Notes: generated from the letters alone by a model not told the origin. A stretch of 64,000 nt of DNA from Liolophura sinensis (GCF_032854445.1 NC_088302.1:11033338-11097337); one strand, 5' to 3'. Positions 34,823-46,829 are shown, numbered from the stretch's first letter. Numbers and translations are program-made.

Positions 34823-35539
34823 AGAGTTGTCACAGAATGACAGTCGGATGAAAAATGCCACCAGTGGACCAGTGGATGCCATTGCTTTGGGGCAGTGCGA
34901 ATGATGAAGTCAGACTGAATCATGCACTGGCAGTTAGATATTGAAGAAGGCATCACTTTAGCGCGATCATTCTGCAGGAATGCATTTGAGATTCATCACT
35001 TGCAAATAACAGTACTAACAAGCTGGGCTATCTCACCTTTGTTCTGGGAAACCCCCAGCTCTCTTTCCTAAAGTGTTAGCATCCAGATTGACGAGTTCAA
35101 TTTCAATTCAACCATTATGACTAGATTACAAATTTGTTCTAGAATTTTTTTTTTTTTTTTTTTTTTTTTTACACCATTTTGAAGTCATAAGTGGTATGAA
35201 CAACATTTCAAGGACTGTTAGATAAAACCCATTAAAATTCTAATTTAATTTTGCGTAGAAATTTGTAGTATTCCGTTTCCTTAAATTTGAATATATTTTC
35301 TAAGACCATCATCATTCAGTATTCTTTTCTCTTTCCCAGACTAATCAACTTCGCTGTTCATATTTTTCTTTCTTTTCTTGACATGTACCACATGTGTAAA
35401 ATACATAAATATACCTATTTCTGTATATATACTCGTATCAGTGCTGTTTGAGTCTTATTTTTAGGTCAACTATTAGATGAAATGAAGGCTTGCAGCATGG
35501 TTGTATAAATTTGTGTATTTTATGAAAACTTGTTTTTGC

Positions 35540-36118
35540 TTGATTACAATGATGATTGTTATATTTAAGTAGAGAGTAGGTTTCTCATGCATGAGACCAT
35601 GGATTGGTATGATGGTAGGTGTATGTATTGGCTGGTAGTTTGATAACAACGATGATTGTTATATTTGGGGTTAGAGAGTATGTTTCTCATGCATGAGACC
35701 AAGGGTTGTTATGATGGTAGGTGTATGTATTGGCTGGTAGTTTGATAACAATGATGATTGTTATATTTGGGGGTAGAGAGTAAGTTTTTCATGCATGAAA
35801 CCATGAATTGGTATGATGGTAGGTGTATGTATCGGCTAGTAGTTTGATAACAATGATGATTGTTATATTTGGGGTTAGAGAGTAAGTTTTTCGTGCATGA
35901 GACCATAGATTGGTGTGATGTATTGGCTGGGAGTTTGATAACAATGATGATTGTTATATTTGGGGTTAGAGAGTAAGTTTTTCATGCAGGAGACCATAGA
36001 TTGGTATGATGTATTGGCTGGAAGTTTGATAACAATGATGATTGTTATATTTGGGGTTAGAGAGTAAGTTTTTCATGCATGAGACCATGGATTGGTATTA
36101 TGTATTGGCTGAGAGTTT
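35540..36118. repeat. Tandem repeat, 6 copies of 91-102 bp
   Basis: GATGATTGTTATATTT recurs at 35551, 35651, 35753, 35855, 35946 and 36037. The last three units lack about 11 bp (GGTAGGTGTAT). It lies downstream of the SNX stop, possibly in the 3' untranslated region. Confidence 0.92.
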
Positions 36119-36287
36119 CGATTCCTGTAATCCTTGAACCTGTTTACATAGTTTCATTCTGTAAGTCTTGGCAGGCCTTAGTGACTGTTGAGAAAATGGT
36201 CAAGCTTGTGAGTATTATTTGTGTCTGAAATCAGATGGATTATACACATGGATACATTGAATTTAACCAAAAGTGAACTTAAATAAC

Positions 36288-36357
36288 CCTCCCTGACCGC
36301 CATAATATAAGTGAAACATTCAGAGCATGGCATAAAATACCAATAAAATAAATAACT
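36288..36357 (+). mobile_element. SINE family A 3' fragment
   Basis: CCCTGACCGCCATAATATAAGTGAAACATTC through ATAAAATACCAATAAAATAAATAA matches the family tail. Confidence 0.6.
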
Positions 36358-36600
36358 GTCATACCAATTCTCAGATACTAATTTTCTGTAGTTTTATAGT
36401 TTCAAAGTTTAGACGAATCGTTGGCACTTGCGGTGCACTATGGGATTGTCAGAACTCCGGTATTATCTTCATCTCCATGGCAACAGAGTTAGCCTATATG
36501 CTGTGGTGTGGTATTTTTGTATGTGAACTGTTAAAAGTGCTGTTTCGGCTTTTTGTGACAATAAAATTAGGTGTGAAAGAAAGGACTGAATTCTGATAAA

Positions 36601-38614
36601 TGATAAGATGAAGAACTCTTCCATAGAGCCGGTTCAATGCTATGAGCATCTCAACTTCAATCATCAAACCAGTTCCAGGTACGCGTGGCTGTTTTATCTT
36701 AGGTGGTCATAACATAAAATCGTTTCAGATGTATGGAATTGAACTACAGAAATCTAAGTTTCTCTTTATTTCATGGTCTTTTACATATAAATTTGGTGTC
36801 AGATTTTAGAAACTTGTGAGCAACATGTTGATCAACAGCAAGTCTCTTATTGTTGGAAGGAATAACTTTCAGGGAACAGTTAAGTCATATAGCTACATGT
36901 CCTGTGGTAGAAAATCGTTATCAGGTGACAAAATTTTGTAGTTGATCCATTCTGTGTAATTGGCTCTATTAAGGCAAATGCATACGGTGTGTTTATTTGG
37001 CCCTTGGCACCTTAAGCTTTAAACATCTCTTACTAGAATGACCTTTTGAGGTTCTGAAGTATTTATCTGAAAATGAAGTTTGTCATGCAAGTTTTTTGTC
37101 TTGCTTTTCTGTAAGTCATTGCATGTTTTAGCACTCTACAATTACGATTTTGTCAAAGAATTGGTTTGCAGATACATGTCTGATAAAAAAAAATTAGCAC
37201 ATTATGAAATTACAGTTATTAATTTTTATTATATCTAAAACACCATTAAGACATCAAAGGACAAATGTGTGATTTTTTTGTCACGGTTCATGGGTTTACA
37301 CAAAACAGCTTTGCGATGATTTGTTTTGCAGCGGTAGACTTGTGGTGCGTGTACTTTGGATATAATTACCATGTAGCACATAACTACTACGTTAAAACCT
37401 GTTCTCTGCTGAAGGTTGGATAGTCCGGACGGCCTTTTTCATGTTCAAATTATTTTGAGACATAAACCTTTCTTGCTCTGTGTCACACAAATGGAAGAAT
37501 GCGGAGGTAGTCATTTGAAGAATATTGTCATGGCGTGTTGTTTTAGCAGAAGCACACATGTTGAAGTAATATGTTGATTATTGCCACGCGTAAATTGGGT
37601 CAGCACTGTGTAAAGATGTTTATGGTATGACCTTTCACACGGGGAAACAAAACTCAGTATTAATGGAAAGCGAATGGTGTCATGAAGGGTACCCCACTGT
37701 TACCGGTTACACAGATAACAAATTTCCTGTATCTTTCCAAACTTTTAGTCTCTGAACTTCTAAGAGTATTCCAAGAGATAAACTGCCGTCATACAAAACC
37801 TTGCTCATTTCAACACGTATGATGGTTCCCTGATAATAGAGGTCAACATTGCCATATTGTTGAGTTATCGTTACATGGGGCTTTAGTTTCATAACCACCG
37901 AACGCTGTGTAATTATGCCTTGTGCGATAACACCAAACAATTTCAATTTTAATTAACCGGCATGGTCTGAATTTCCCTTTCCGACGATAAAATGACATGT
38001 TCTGGCTCAGTTGAAACAACATCAACATGGTTGACCAAGTCCTTGAGCCTCTGTCACTCTATTCAGAATATCCCTTTTGTATCAAAACATAAATATCATA
38101 AATTGTGAAAACACGGATGGGTTGCAGTATATGTCTGTTCGTTCCCCTTTGGCTGATTATCTTGAGCACGCCAGTCTGTACGCATTGCTATAGAGATCAG
38201 ATTCCAGCCAGTTACAAACTTTGTTACTTTTTACATCAAAACGACTAGCTTGTGAGACATCGGTTGAAATTGGGACAACGTATTTTATTTAGCCTATCAC
38301 ATGCCTTGTACGAAAATTGTTCCGTGCACATTGCCGTTGCTTGCTACATGTAGTCTGCACTGGCGATGACTGTCTTCAGTTGTAATATACATATATATAT
38401 TCAGTAACTTCAATTTCACGTGTACAAATATTAAATATGCGAAAGTCTACCCTGTGATATGGGTAATATTTGAACTATTTCTATGTATGAAAAATAAAAC
38501 AAGATTGTGGAAGTCAGTAAGTAGAAGTGCTTTTGTCCTGTTTTCGTCTTCTCTCCAGATTTGTCACCCTTACCCTAGTTAGCAATGGCCTGCCCAAAAA
38601 GATTATAAGACCCG
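36601..38614. other. Intergenic, no gene seen
   Basis: Small open frames only, without splice support or recognisable motifs. No repeat family was identified. Confidence 0.4.
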
Positions 38615-38882
38615 AAAAGGGGGCTTCCTTGGCTGAGGGGTTTAGCGCGCCAGCGCGGCATAATGACCCAGGAGCCGCCCACCAATGCGGTCGTTGTGAG
38701 TTAAAGTCCAGCTCATGCTGGCTCCCTCTCCGGCCGTACGTGGAAAGCTTTGGCATCAACCTGCGGACGATCGTTGGTTTCCCCATGGCTCTGCCCCGTT
38801 TCCCCCTATCATAATGCTGGCCGTCGTCGTATAAGTTAAATATTCTACAGTACGGCGTAAAACACCAATGAAATAAATAAAA
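38615..38882 (+). mobile_element. SINE family A copy, full length
   Basis: Well preserved: GGGGTTTAGCGCGCCAGCGCGGC head, GTGAGTTAAAGTCCAGCTCATG, CTCCGGCCGTACGTGG, CATAATGCTGGCCGTCGTCG, GTACGGCGTAAAACACCAATG and an AAATAAATAAA tail. It is one of the best copies for a consensus. Confidence 0.92.
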
Positions 38883-40663
38883 TATGACCCAAAGTACCAA
38901 ATTGCGTATTGGGTATTATTATAACTAACGGTAATTCTCGGTTTCCATTGGTCGAGAGACGGTCACATGATGTTCCGCAAAACATGATGTACAACTATCA
39001 CGCGCGCCAAAGAACGCCATTATCCCACGGTCACGAGGTAATATAAAGTACAACTCGAAAAGGCATTGTTTTTTCAGTATAATAAAACATATGCTGCATA
39101 CTGCATGGTGGGACATCGGGAGTTGTCAGCTCTCGACAAGTTATATACCCCACCCCCACAGCATGCACTATCTGTATCATGCCAAAGCCCGTAAGCTCGG
39201 TTTCGACGGCAAGTAGACATTGCCTCGGCTGAGGTCAGAATTATTTAAGTGGCATGCTGGATATTGAGCGGAGTTCCACATGTTTGACGGAAGGCGACAC
39301 CAGTTACCTAAACTTTTATCGACTTAACTGGAAAGCCTGTTACTGACACCGCTATATTTAAAATTAGTTACATGCTTTAGTATAATATAACATTAATAAA
39401 TCTTATTTTATCTCCTGTAGTATATGATCTCACGGTAGTATAGATTAAGAGATGGATATTGGGAAATTAAAGCGATGTAGTCTATTCACAGAGACAATAG
39501 TGTAGGTTGTTCTACTGCGAGGAGTTAGTTCTAACCGCTTTTTGGTACAGCCATTGTAAAACAAATTACTCTCCACTAACGGAAGGAAAACCGCCCCTAT
39601 CAGCCACCATAAATAGCATCTATTTTAGTGATGATATCATAGAATTATGAGTACTCAGGATGCTGCGTTCTCATTTAACACACAAAAACATTAAAACGAA
39701 GTAGTTGTTTTTACCTTCGTAAGTAGATCGTATAAGAGAATGCAGATACATGTCCGCCTAGATCATGCATTGGGTATAGGTTATATAACATGTCCTGCTT
39801 ACGGGAATACTAATGTGGAAAACTCTTACCGCTAAGATTGTGGCCACCATTGGAATAGGGTGCTGATAATTCCCTAACCTTTCCCTATAAAATTCTCGTT
39901 GTGATGAATGTTCATATAGCATTCTATATTCTTCCATCCAGGTCCCTTGTCAAGTGAATTGCCAATGTTACGAGATAGCATGTCAACTATTTAATTTTCT
40001 AATTATAAAGATTCTTGTCGTGGTTCATTTTGTGCAAGCGTATCGTTTCGTTGGTTCATATGGCGTAGATTAAAGTCAAAGTACAACGAAGTTCGCGCCT
40101 TAAGCGTGTTCATACTGTTTTCCGATATATAAACTTGCACTATGCTGCTATATATTATATATTTTTCTTTACTATAGGTGGAGACTATGTTTAGCTTTGA
40201 GTCTTAAAACTTTTACTGTTGTTACATATAGCTAATATTTCTCGGTCTCTGGAAGACTCATGTTAGATATTTTCCAGAGCATCCGACATTACTGCCTTTG
40301 ATAAAAAAAAAATCGTGTGGACAGACCAGATTTATGGTCTAAATGACACCTTGCTAAACCTTTTGACACGAGCATCAGATTTGATCTGATATTTTAGCCA
40401 GGAGATGATGATGACTTGCGGCCTACATGTAACAACAGCATATCTGGATCTACAACGACAAAGAATTACAAAAAATCTGTCTGCTTTTTACATCGCCTTG
40501 TCGTTTGTCTTCTGTATGTAATCGCAACCTTCAATTCTTTTCCATGCGTTCAGACGTTTTCCGAGAACACCATGAGGTATTACAAGGACAACAGAGACGT
40601 AAACAAGTGAAATATTAAAGTTGTTTTCGAAATAGCTTTGCGCAATGAATAACATGGTTGGAT
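38883..40663. other. Intergenic, no gene seen
   Basis: No open frame with coding character and no recognised repeat. Confidence 0.35.
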
Positions 40664-40774
40664 CACCTCGTAAATTTCAAAGGTTAACCTGGCGTTCGAT
40701 CCTCATGCCATTGGGTGACAAAGATCCCGGCAATGGGACCGAAAGCTCATGTAACCTTTGAAATTTACGTGGTG
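40664..40774. repeat. Small foldback element or hairpin, about 110 bp
   Basis: CACCTCGTAAATTTCAAAGGTTA (40664-40686) and TAACCTTTGAAATTTACGTGGTG (ending at 40774) are inverted copies with one mismatch. The roughly 65-bp loop has CATTGGGTGA and a similar CAATGGGAC. Confidence 0.8.
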
Positions 40775-41951
40775 ACGCTTTGACTTGTTCATTGATCACT
40801 GAACCCACGCACGGCGATGAGTCCAAAGAATTTATTTTCTGTTTGAAAGTTCAGAGTAAAGTCAATAAATTTTGTTTATATTTATTCATTATTTTATTTC
40901 ATTGGGGACACTCGTGTATTTTTGTCTTCTCCGGTGATGGTCAGTTTTATAGTTTTCTTAATCACACTGCCCAGAGTAAACCACTGACCTTTGGAAAGTG
41001 ACTGACAAACTTTTCCCACATGACGCACAGACATTTACACATCAAGCATGGAGTGTATATCGTATTGCTGGCAGGCGAGTGCGTTCTAACGACCTTAATG
41101 TATAAGCGCTATAATATAGCAGCATAATATTCTAAGAGGCAGAGTCGTGAAAATTCCCTGTCCGCGGCTGGGATTGAGCCCACGCCTTTTATGGGCTTGC
41201 CATTTGAGTTAGATTGTATATTGCTTTGTAATTTGTAACAATTATCTTGCACTTTAAAGTGTTACCAAGAATCATACTTACAGACTAACGATGAATAATT
41301 CATTCCATTCCCAGACATGATTCTCGCTAGTGAAGCTGTGTTGTGATAAAAAATAATTTGCATGATATTCCTAAAGTATCTTTTTTTACTGGGAAAAAAA
41401 TTCAGGGAACCAGAGACTTAACTACGTTTTTTGGTTAAAATTTTCCAGCCAGAAAATAATGATGTGCTAAGAAATATCTGCCTTTTTCTGACAGATATAT
41501 TGTCATATTTCCGAAAATAATATTTCTACCGATTTGTAAAGTTTAGCTGTATTGCCCAAAACTGTGAACTTTGGACTATCATTGTTGCTTAATATATATG
41601 GCTTATTTCTATTGTTATCCTTGTAACATAGTTATTCGTATATACATGTTTTCACGGACGATAAATCCGCCATCTATCAATGATGATGTATATTTGACCT
41701 CCAGTGTCACAATGGTGACCGGAGTGTAAATGAAAAACTTTCAAATTTTCAAAGGTTGGCGTGGTGTTTCAACCAATGTTTACTTCTTGAAACGCTGCCT
41801 TGTCATTAATACGTCGCCTTAATCCTTGACATTTTGTCTCAAATCCTTTCCTCTTAATTTTCTTTCTCGCTTTCCACCATCACTTCAGTGACAACAGTGG
41901 CGTCATATGGAGTTGCTTTGCTGAGTAACAGATATAACATCGGCCACACCA
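40775..41951. other. Intergenic, no gene seen
   Basis: No supported gene or repeat; one short + frame (40780-41001) has no recognisable features. Confidence 0.35.
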
Positions 41952-42150
41952 GAGGCCGATTCCACAAAGCACTTTCTGAGGTGTGTCAAAATTTAAAAAC
42001 TCAATATAATGCTTAGTTTTTAGTGCTGAAAGTTGAAATTTTTACACACTGACAGCATTGATGAGAGGGATAAATTTTCATTCTGTAAAGCCCAAAAAAC
42101 AAACTTCCAGATTTCAAACTTTGACTGAACTGCTTTGTGGAATCGGCCCC
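41952..42150. mobile_element. MITE with GGGGCCGATTCCACAAAGC-type ends, copy 1
   Basis: The left end GAGGCCGATTCCACAAAGCA is matched by TGCTTTGTGGAATCGGCCCC at the right end. The 199-bp AT-rich centre has no ORF. Confidence 0.88.
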
Positions 42151-42570
42151 AGTTCTTCCATTTTCGTCACAAAAGTATCCATAAATTCTGATTATGAACA
42201 AGTGTAAACTTCTGACTTTTTGGGCATATCTTTCTTCATCTCCCTTACATCTCTATATATATGCTCTTCATCTGACAATACCTTTTCATGTTTCCTTTAA
42301 GACATGGATTTAGTCATGGATAGAAAGTAATCTTTCCATGCGATCAAGTTAAATGTACCATTTAAACAACTGTCTACTCAAAGATTAGAAGCGGTTCCGT
42401 TCCTTTGTTCTTGTTTCTTTGGCCGTTTTACTTTGTGCATGTGTAGTCGTATACATCAGACGTATTTCAGTATTTCAGCCTATCTTCGAACCTATAATTG
42501 CTAAGCTAAATTTCATTATTTGATTTTTACATTTGACCCCAATGTAAGTTAACCAGTAAGATATTAATTA

Positions 42571-42905
42571 CACTCAAAAAAAGAATATGTTAAATTTAAC
42601 AGAAGGGCTGTTAAATTTAACAGAAAGTGATGCTAGAATGTACCCTGTTATTATAGCACAAGTTTGCATGTGTCACATTCTACATAATTTCCTGTTGGTT
42701 GAATGGAATGGTGTTGTTGAATTAATAGAATACGTTTGTTATATTTAACAGAATAATCTGCTGTATACAGAATACACACTAGCCTCACTTAGATAACAGA
42801 TTTTCTGTTATATTTAACAGAATAATCTGCTGTATACAGAATACACACTAGCCTCACTTAGATAACAGATTTTCTGTTAGATTTAACACATTAATTTTTT
42901 GAGTG
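42571..42905. mobile_element. MITE with ACACTCAAAAAA ends, copy a
   Basis: Ends are CACTCAAAAAAAG and AATTTTTTGAGTG. Inside are repeated palindromes related to CTGTTAAATTTAACAG, plus a 69-bp internal tandem duplication (AATCTGCTGTATACAGAATA occurs twice). Confidence 0.88.
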
Positions 42906-44147
42906 CATCGATAGTTTGGATGTGGTAGTAACTTTTGCTTCTGTTGTTTGACTGTTTGAAGTTTCGATATGTATATAATAGAGATACCAGCTTTAGGCCC
43001 ATGTTCAGCTTCATTAGATGAACCTCGTCGTAGAATTATTTTGAGATCAATTTCGTTTTTCGTTTAACGTTTTTTCCTTCAATGTCCGGGAAAAGGTACC
43101 CATTCCTATTCAAGTTCGAGTAGGAGAAATTGACAGTGGGGGAAATGTGTATAAAAAACCCTGATGTATCAGTGCTTTGGCCAAAATTACACCTAACTAT
43201 TTGCAACGAGGAAGCCCCACGGCCGCGTTAAAACTACAGAGAGAAGAATGAAGGGGAACATGATTCTTTGATAAAGCTTTTAAGCGCTATAGAACGAACA
43301 CGTGGGCGAAGTAACAAGCGCAACATAATCAAATTAAGTGCCGAGAAATTGGTTTTTTCTCAATACTTATATAAACTGAAGCCGCAGTTCTAGAATATAT
43401 TTTACCAATGAAGTAGATGACTTTATAAAACTAGTTGCTGGCGGAAATTGTCCGGTTTTACATATATATAGCTGGTTTGCGATGGTTTCCTGTCCGCTCT
43501 CTGAACTCTTCCTGTTTTTTCAGAACTTTTATCTTATATGGAGAGATCCGAGAGATTCCATGTGCATGGCTCTGTTATTTAGCCTTAACACGTTCAAAGT
43601 TTTCTTTCAAGAGTGGTGCCCTGATGTCGTTGGTAGCTCTAGGACTGGCAGAAGAACAACCGTTGTATATAATTAATGTTTTCCAAAGTAGAGTCAATTC
43701 TGCACTAATGGCTTCCAACGACACGATCTAACCCTTAATCTTCGCTTAAAAGGGGATTCCCGAAAACGTGCTAAAAAAAGAAGTCAAACAATCCTGTCAA
43801 GCTGTCACGGGTATTACTTGAGAAAAGAAATTTCTTGGCAAAGTGTTTTTTTTTACAAGAGTTATGTCATGTTAATGCGCATGATCAAAGACCACGTATA
43901 ATGTTTAAAGGTAATTAGAGCCAACGCATAAAGTTTACGAAACATGACAACCAAAGTTCACACCCAATTTTCAATTTTGACTTGATTTTGCTATGGTAAA
44001 CATTATTTCCAGAACATATGCCAGAACAAACCTATTACACGCATGATGGACAAAATGAGCATGATTACAGCTAAGTTCCTGTATTAAAAAGGAAATGTGA
44101 ATTGTACATGTAAAGCTGTGTTTCTACGACAGCGCTTGTGTTAGTTT
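42906..44147. other. Intergenic, no gene seen
   Basis: Two overlapping + frames (43435-43731 and 43482-43676) overlay each other and have no recognisable domain; I do not call them genes. Confidence 0.35.
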
Positions 44148-44948
44148 ATGCGATTGCTTAACGCATCCTGTACCGTGTTTCGACGATTGCATAACGCATC
44201 CAGTACCGTGTTTCCACGATTGCTTGACGCATCCGGTACCGTGTCTCCACGATTGCTTGACGCATCCGGTACCATGTTTCCACGATTGCATTATGCATCC
44301 AGTACCGTGTTTCAACGACTCGTGCGTTGGAAACTATGTTTACCTACCTATATGATTTTAATCGTTCACTCGTTCTGTGTTATCAGTCGCTCGGAGTCCG
44401 TGGAAACACTCCAGCATATATATGTAATTCCCATTCTTGGACGAGTAATCGCCAAAGAAATCGCATGTCAGCATTGCCGCATGGCAAATAGCTTTGTCTA
44501 TATAATGAAATGTAATATCGTTACTGGTACCAGAAAGAGTGGTATATTACTATCCAACAATCTTCTTTCTCAATTCCTTCATATAGGTTTTACGATTTAT
44601 CGTGGGTTTCCTCCGGGTTTACGGGTTTCATGTAGGCCCCTGTCAAGGTATAGTCTATTTTTTATTGCTATTTTCCACATTTACCAGTCCTTAATCAACA
44701 GCAATGACTCGATAAAGAATCATTATGTCTGTTCTATTATACCTACTTTTACACATTTAATTGACGCGAAAATGACGCAAAGGCAGGGAAAGTTGCACAA
44801 CCTTCCTCTCCCATTTCGCTGCAGCCTCTCGTCCACTGTCAACATCTGTTCGAGAGCGTCCTGGAAAGACCATACACACACAAAGCAGAGGGTTAAAGCA
44901 ATTAGCATACGTTTTCTTGTTGTCTGCGTTAATGAATTTGTGGCCTAA
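44148..44948 (+). CDS. Weak hypothetical ORF, 266 aa, with N-terminal 11-residue repeats
   Basis: The longest uninterrupted frame outside the LINE. It opens with MRLLNAS and five or so 11-residue repeats (RLLDASGTVSP type) encoded by the 33-bp minisatellite at 44150-44321. The rest (about residue 60 onward) has no recognised domain, signal peptide or clear composition bias. No splice sites, promoter or homology can be shown. It is most likely a chance frame extended by the in-frame repeat. Confidence 0.15.
   Translation: MRLLNASCTVFRRLHNASSTVFPRLLDASGTVSPRLLDASGTMFPRLHYASSTVFQRLVRWKLCLPTYMILIVHSFCVISRSESVETLQHIYVIPILGRVIAKEIACQHCRMANSFVYIMKCNIVTGTRKSGILLSNNLLSQFLHIGFTIYRGFPPGLRVSCRPLSRYSLFFIAIFHIYQSLINSNDSIKNHYVCSIIPTFTHLIDAKMTQRQGKLHNLPLPFRCSLSSTVNICSRASWKDHTHTKQRVKAISIRFLVVCVNEFVA
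44150..44321. repeat. 33-bp minisatellite, about 5-6 copies
   Basis: CGATTGCTTGACGCATCCGGTACCGTGTTTCCA-type units repeat every 33 bp. The period keeps both strands open: 11-residue repeats appear on + (RLLDASGTVFP) and - (KHGTGCVKQSW). Confidence 0.92.
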
Positions 44949-45189
44949 ACACCTATGACAACCCTTTACTTTTGAAATGGTGTTTTGTGACGCGAGACGC
45001 GGGTATGTTCCGAAGCGTCAACGTTCAACGTTGCATGTAGTAGGAAAATCCAAAGTATAATAGAATTTTTGCTAAAACTTCATTTTAACATTTTAATTGA
45101 CAGAAAACAATTACTGCTTCTAATCATTTAATACTAACCACATGGCTCACAGTTATATATCATGATTTATGGTGAGTATTGTCACTGGA

Positions 45190-45421
45190 ATTAACTTGAC
45201 CAATTCTGTTGTGTGAGTAATGCTAGAATATATTCTGCTGTTGCAGCAAATTATTCTGTTAAATATAACACATACATTATGTTAATTCAACAACAATTAA
45301 GATTCTATTATACTAACAGAATATTATGTTGAACATGACAGAATATTGTGTAATAATAAGAGAATGCATTCTATTATTAGTACTTTCTGTTAAAATTAAC
45401 AGATTAATTTTTTTTAAGTGA
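45190..45421. mobile_element. MITE with ACACTCAAAAAA ends, copy b (left end decayed)
   Basis: Shares GTGAGTAATGCTAGAATATATTCTG, TTCTGTTAAATATAACACA and the end TTAACAGATTAATTTTTTTT with the other copies. The left terminus is no longer recognisable. Confidence 0.75.
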
Positions 45422-45864
45422 ACGTCCATCTTGGGTAACACTTGTTATACGAATGTCTGTTTTGACGCATAGATTCCTAATCCAAAGCGCGATTCATATT
45501 CCAACATATCTGCCTTGCACTTAACACTTTGCCGCCGAAAGAGATAACGTAAAATTCTAAAAGAAAACCAAAGAATATTAACTCGAAACCAGAACTATGA
45601 GAACCTCTGCAAGAAATCGTTTATTTCTTGAACATCGATCCAGTACAGTATGGTTATGTACATAATGCATAGCCTAGAAATACATACACGATGAGATTTA
45701 AGCTATCTAGATTGCTGCACTTTCACCACTTTCAGCAAAGCGCATTCTTGTCTTTCTTTCCGTATATGATTGATCAATCCAGTAGTGATTTGACCGATTT
45801 ACTGATTGATATGGTTGACTTAATGGTTAACTGTCTTCCTTTCTTTCTTTCATTCATTTCTTAC

Positions 45865-45870
45865 TTTATT
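45865..45870 (-). terminator. Poly(A) signal AATAAA for the candidate exon at 46000-46117
   Basis: AATAAA on the - strand, about 130 bases beyond the TAA at 46002-46000. Confidence 0.25.
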
Positions 45871-45999
45871 AGCTAAATGTCAACCTGGCAGCTATATTTG
45901 TTTTCTTCCACCTCCACTAAGTAGGTAAACATTATGAAGAAAATCCTATGTTGGTAGAAAGGACACTGTAAATAGTCAGTTAAGCATACACAGACGCGG

Positions 46000-46117
46000 T
46001 TAGCGGTCAGGCGCAGGCTCGGAGAACCTGTTCCTCAGATTGTAAAGTGCATCCAATATCTGCTCCATGGGGAACCCTTGATAGTAATTGATAAGCGCTA
46101 GGCTTTCTGCCGGCGAT
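46000..46117 (-). CDS. Candidate 3'-terminal exon of an unidentified gene
   Basis: After an acceptor-like TCTGAACAG (ends 46118) the - strand reads open for 38 codons to a TAA. The peptide runs SPAESLALINYY...MEQILDALYNLRNRF and ends SEPAPDR; it is amphipathic and protein-like. The entry phase needs two bases from an upstream exon. The polypyrimidine tract is weak and no upstream exon was identified. The stretch is GC-richer than its AT-rich surroundings, and a poly(A) signal follows. It resembles the C-terminal end of a small secreted or helical protein, but I cannot name it. Confidence 0.3.
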
Positions 46118-46829
46118 CTGTTCAGACTATTTAATCACAACATCTCCCAAAGGCCTCCAGAGGACGGAAATGAAATACAGAGCTGAACGAGCCTGGTATT
46201 ACCAGGGGAAACAACTCACTGCTTGAGACAACTTTTAACCATTAAATAAATAATGAGCGTATGGAATAATGATAGAAAAAAGCTACCAGAGCCGCAGCAT
46301 GCCCTTTTGAAATGTGGAATGTCTTCCAAGAAAAAATTGCATGAACGCGTAAGAAAAAAGTCATCGCCACGTCTGGCATTTACTTCTTAAGAGCATACAC
46401 ATCAATGCGGTATAGTATGATTGCATGACATTGATGAACGTTCCAAAAGAACCAGCCTATAAACGAAATAAGCATGCTGCTTTGCTTTTATACATTCAGT
46501 GTCACATAACAGTCCACCATATGAAGTATATACATAGTTAGAGTGCGCGGAATATTTACATTTTTAAAGTCGGATTATTTTTTAAGACGTTTCAAGGTCT
46601 CGGTCCTCGAGGCGTGACAGCACGATCGATCGATCGACAATACGATTTTGAAAATGCGCAGCAATGATACTTTAGGTTGACTATACACATCTTGGAAGAT
46701 AAAGAGTTTTCATGACTGTCTCTCACATTTCTTCAACAGGATTAAAACTAAGAAGGTCTATATATGTATTTGAAAGCAATTTGGGTTTTTTTTTTCTTCG
46801 TTTTTCTTACTTACGCCCACTTAGGGATT

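Larger units (their letters stand above)
34823..36600 (+). other. SNX 3' untranslated region and downstream sequence
   Basis: After the TGA at 34820-34822 no open frame continues. A run of about 30 T sits at 35141-35170. Possible poly(A) signals are ATTAAA at 35231 and AATAAA at 36560. An AATAAA near 36340 lies within a SINE tail. The true 3' end cannot be chosen from sequence alone. The stretch also contains the tandem repeat at 35540-36118. Confidence 0.4.

Noticed and set aside
35141-35170. Poly-T run as a retrotransposon tail
   Set aside because: No element body or target duplication was found on either side; treated as a simple repeat.
38514-38900. 128-aa - strand and 95-aa + strand ORFs
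   Set aside because: Both lie within a family A SINE and arise from its GC-rich body.
43435-43731. Overlapping 98-aa and 64-aa + strand ORFs
   Set aside because: No recognisable motif or splice context; two frames open at once suggests chance.
46619-46640. GATCGATCGATCGA run as a regulatory site
   Set aside because: A short simple repeat with no gene nearby.
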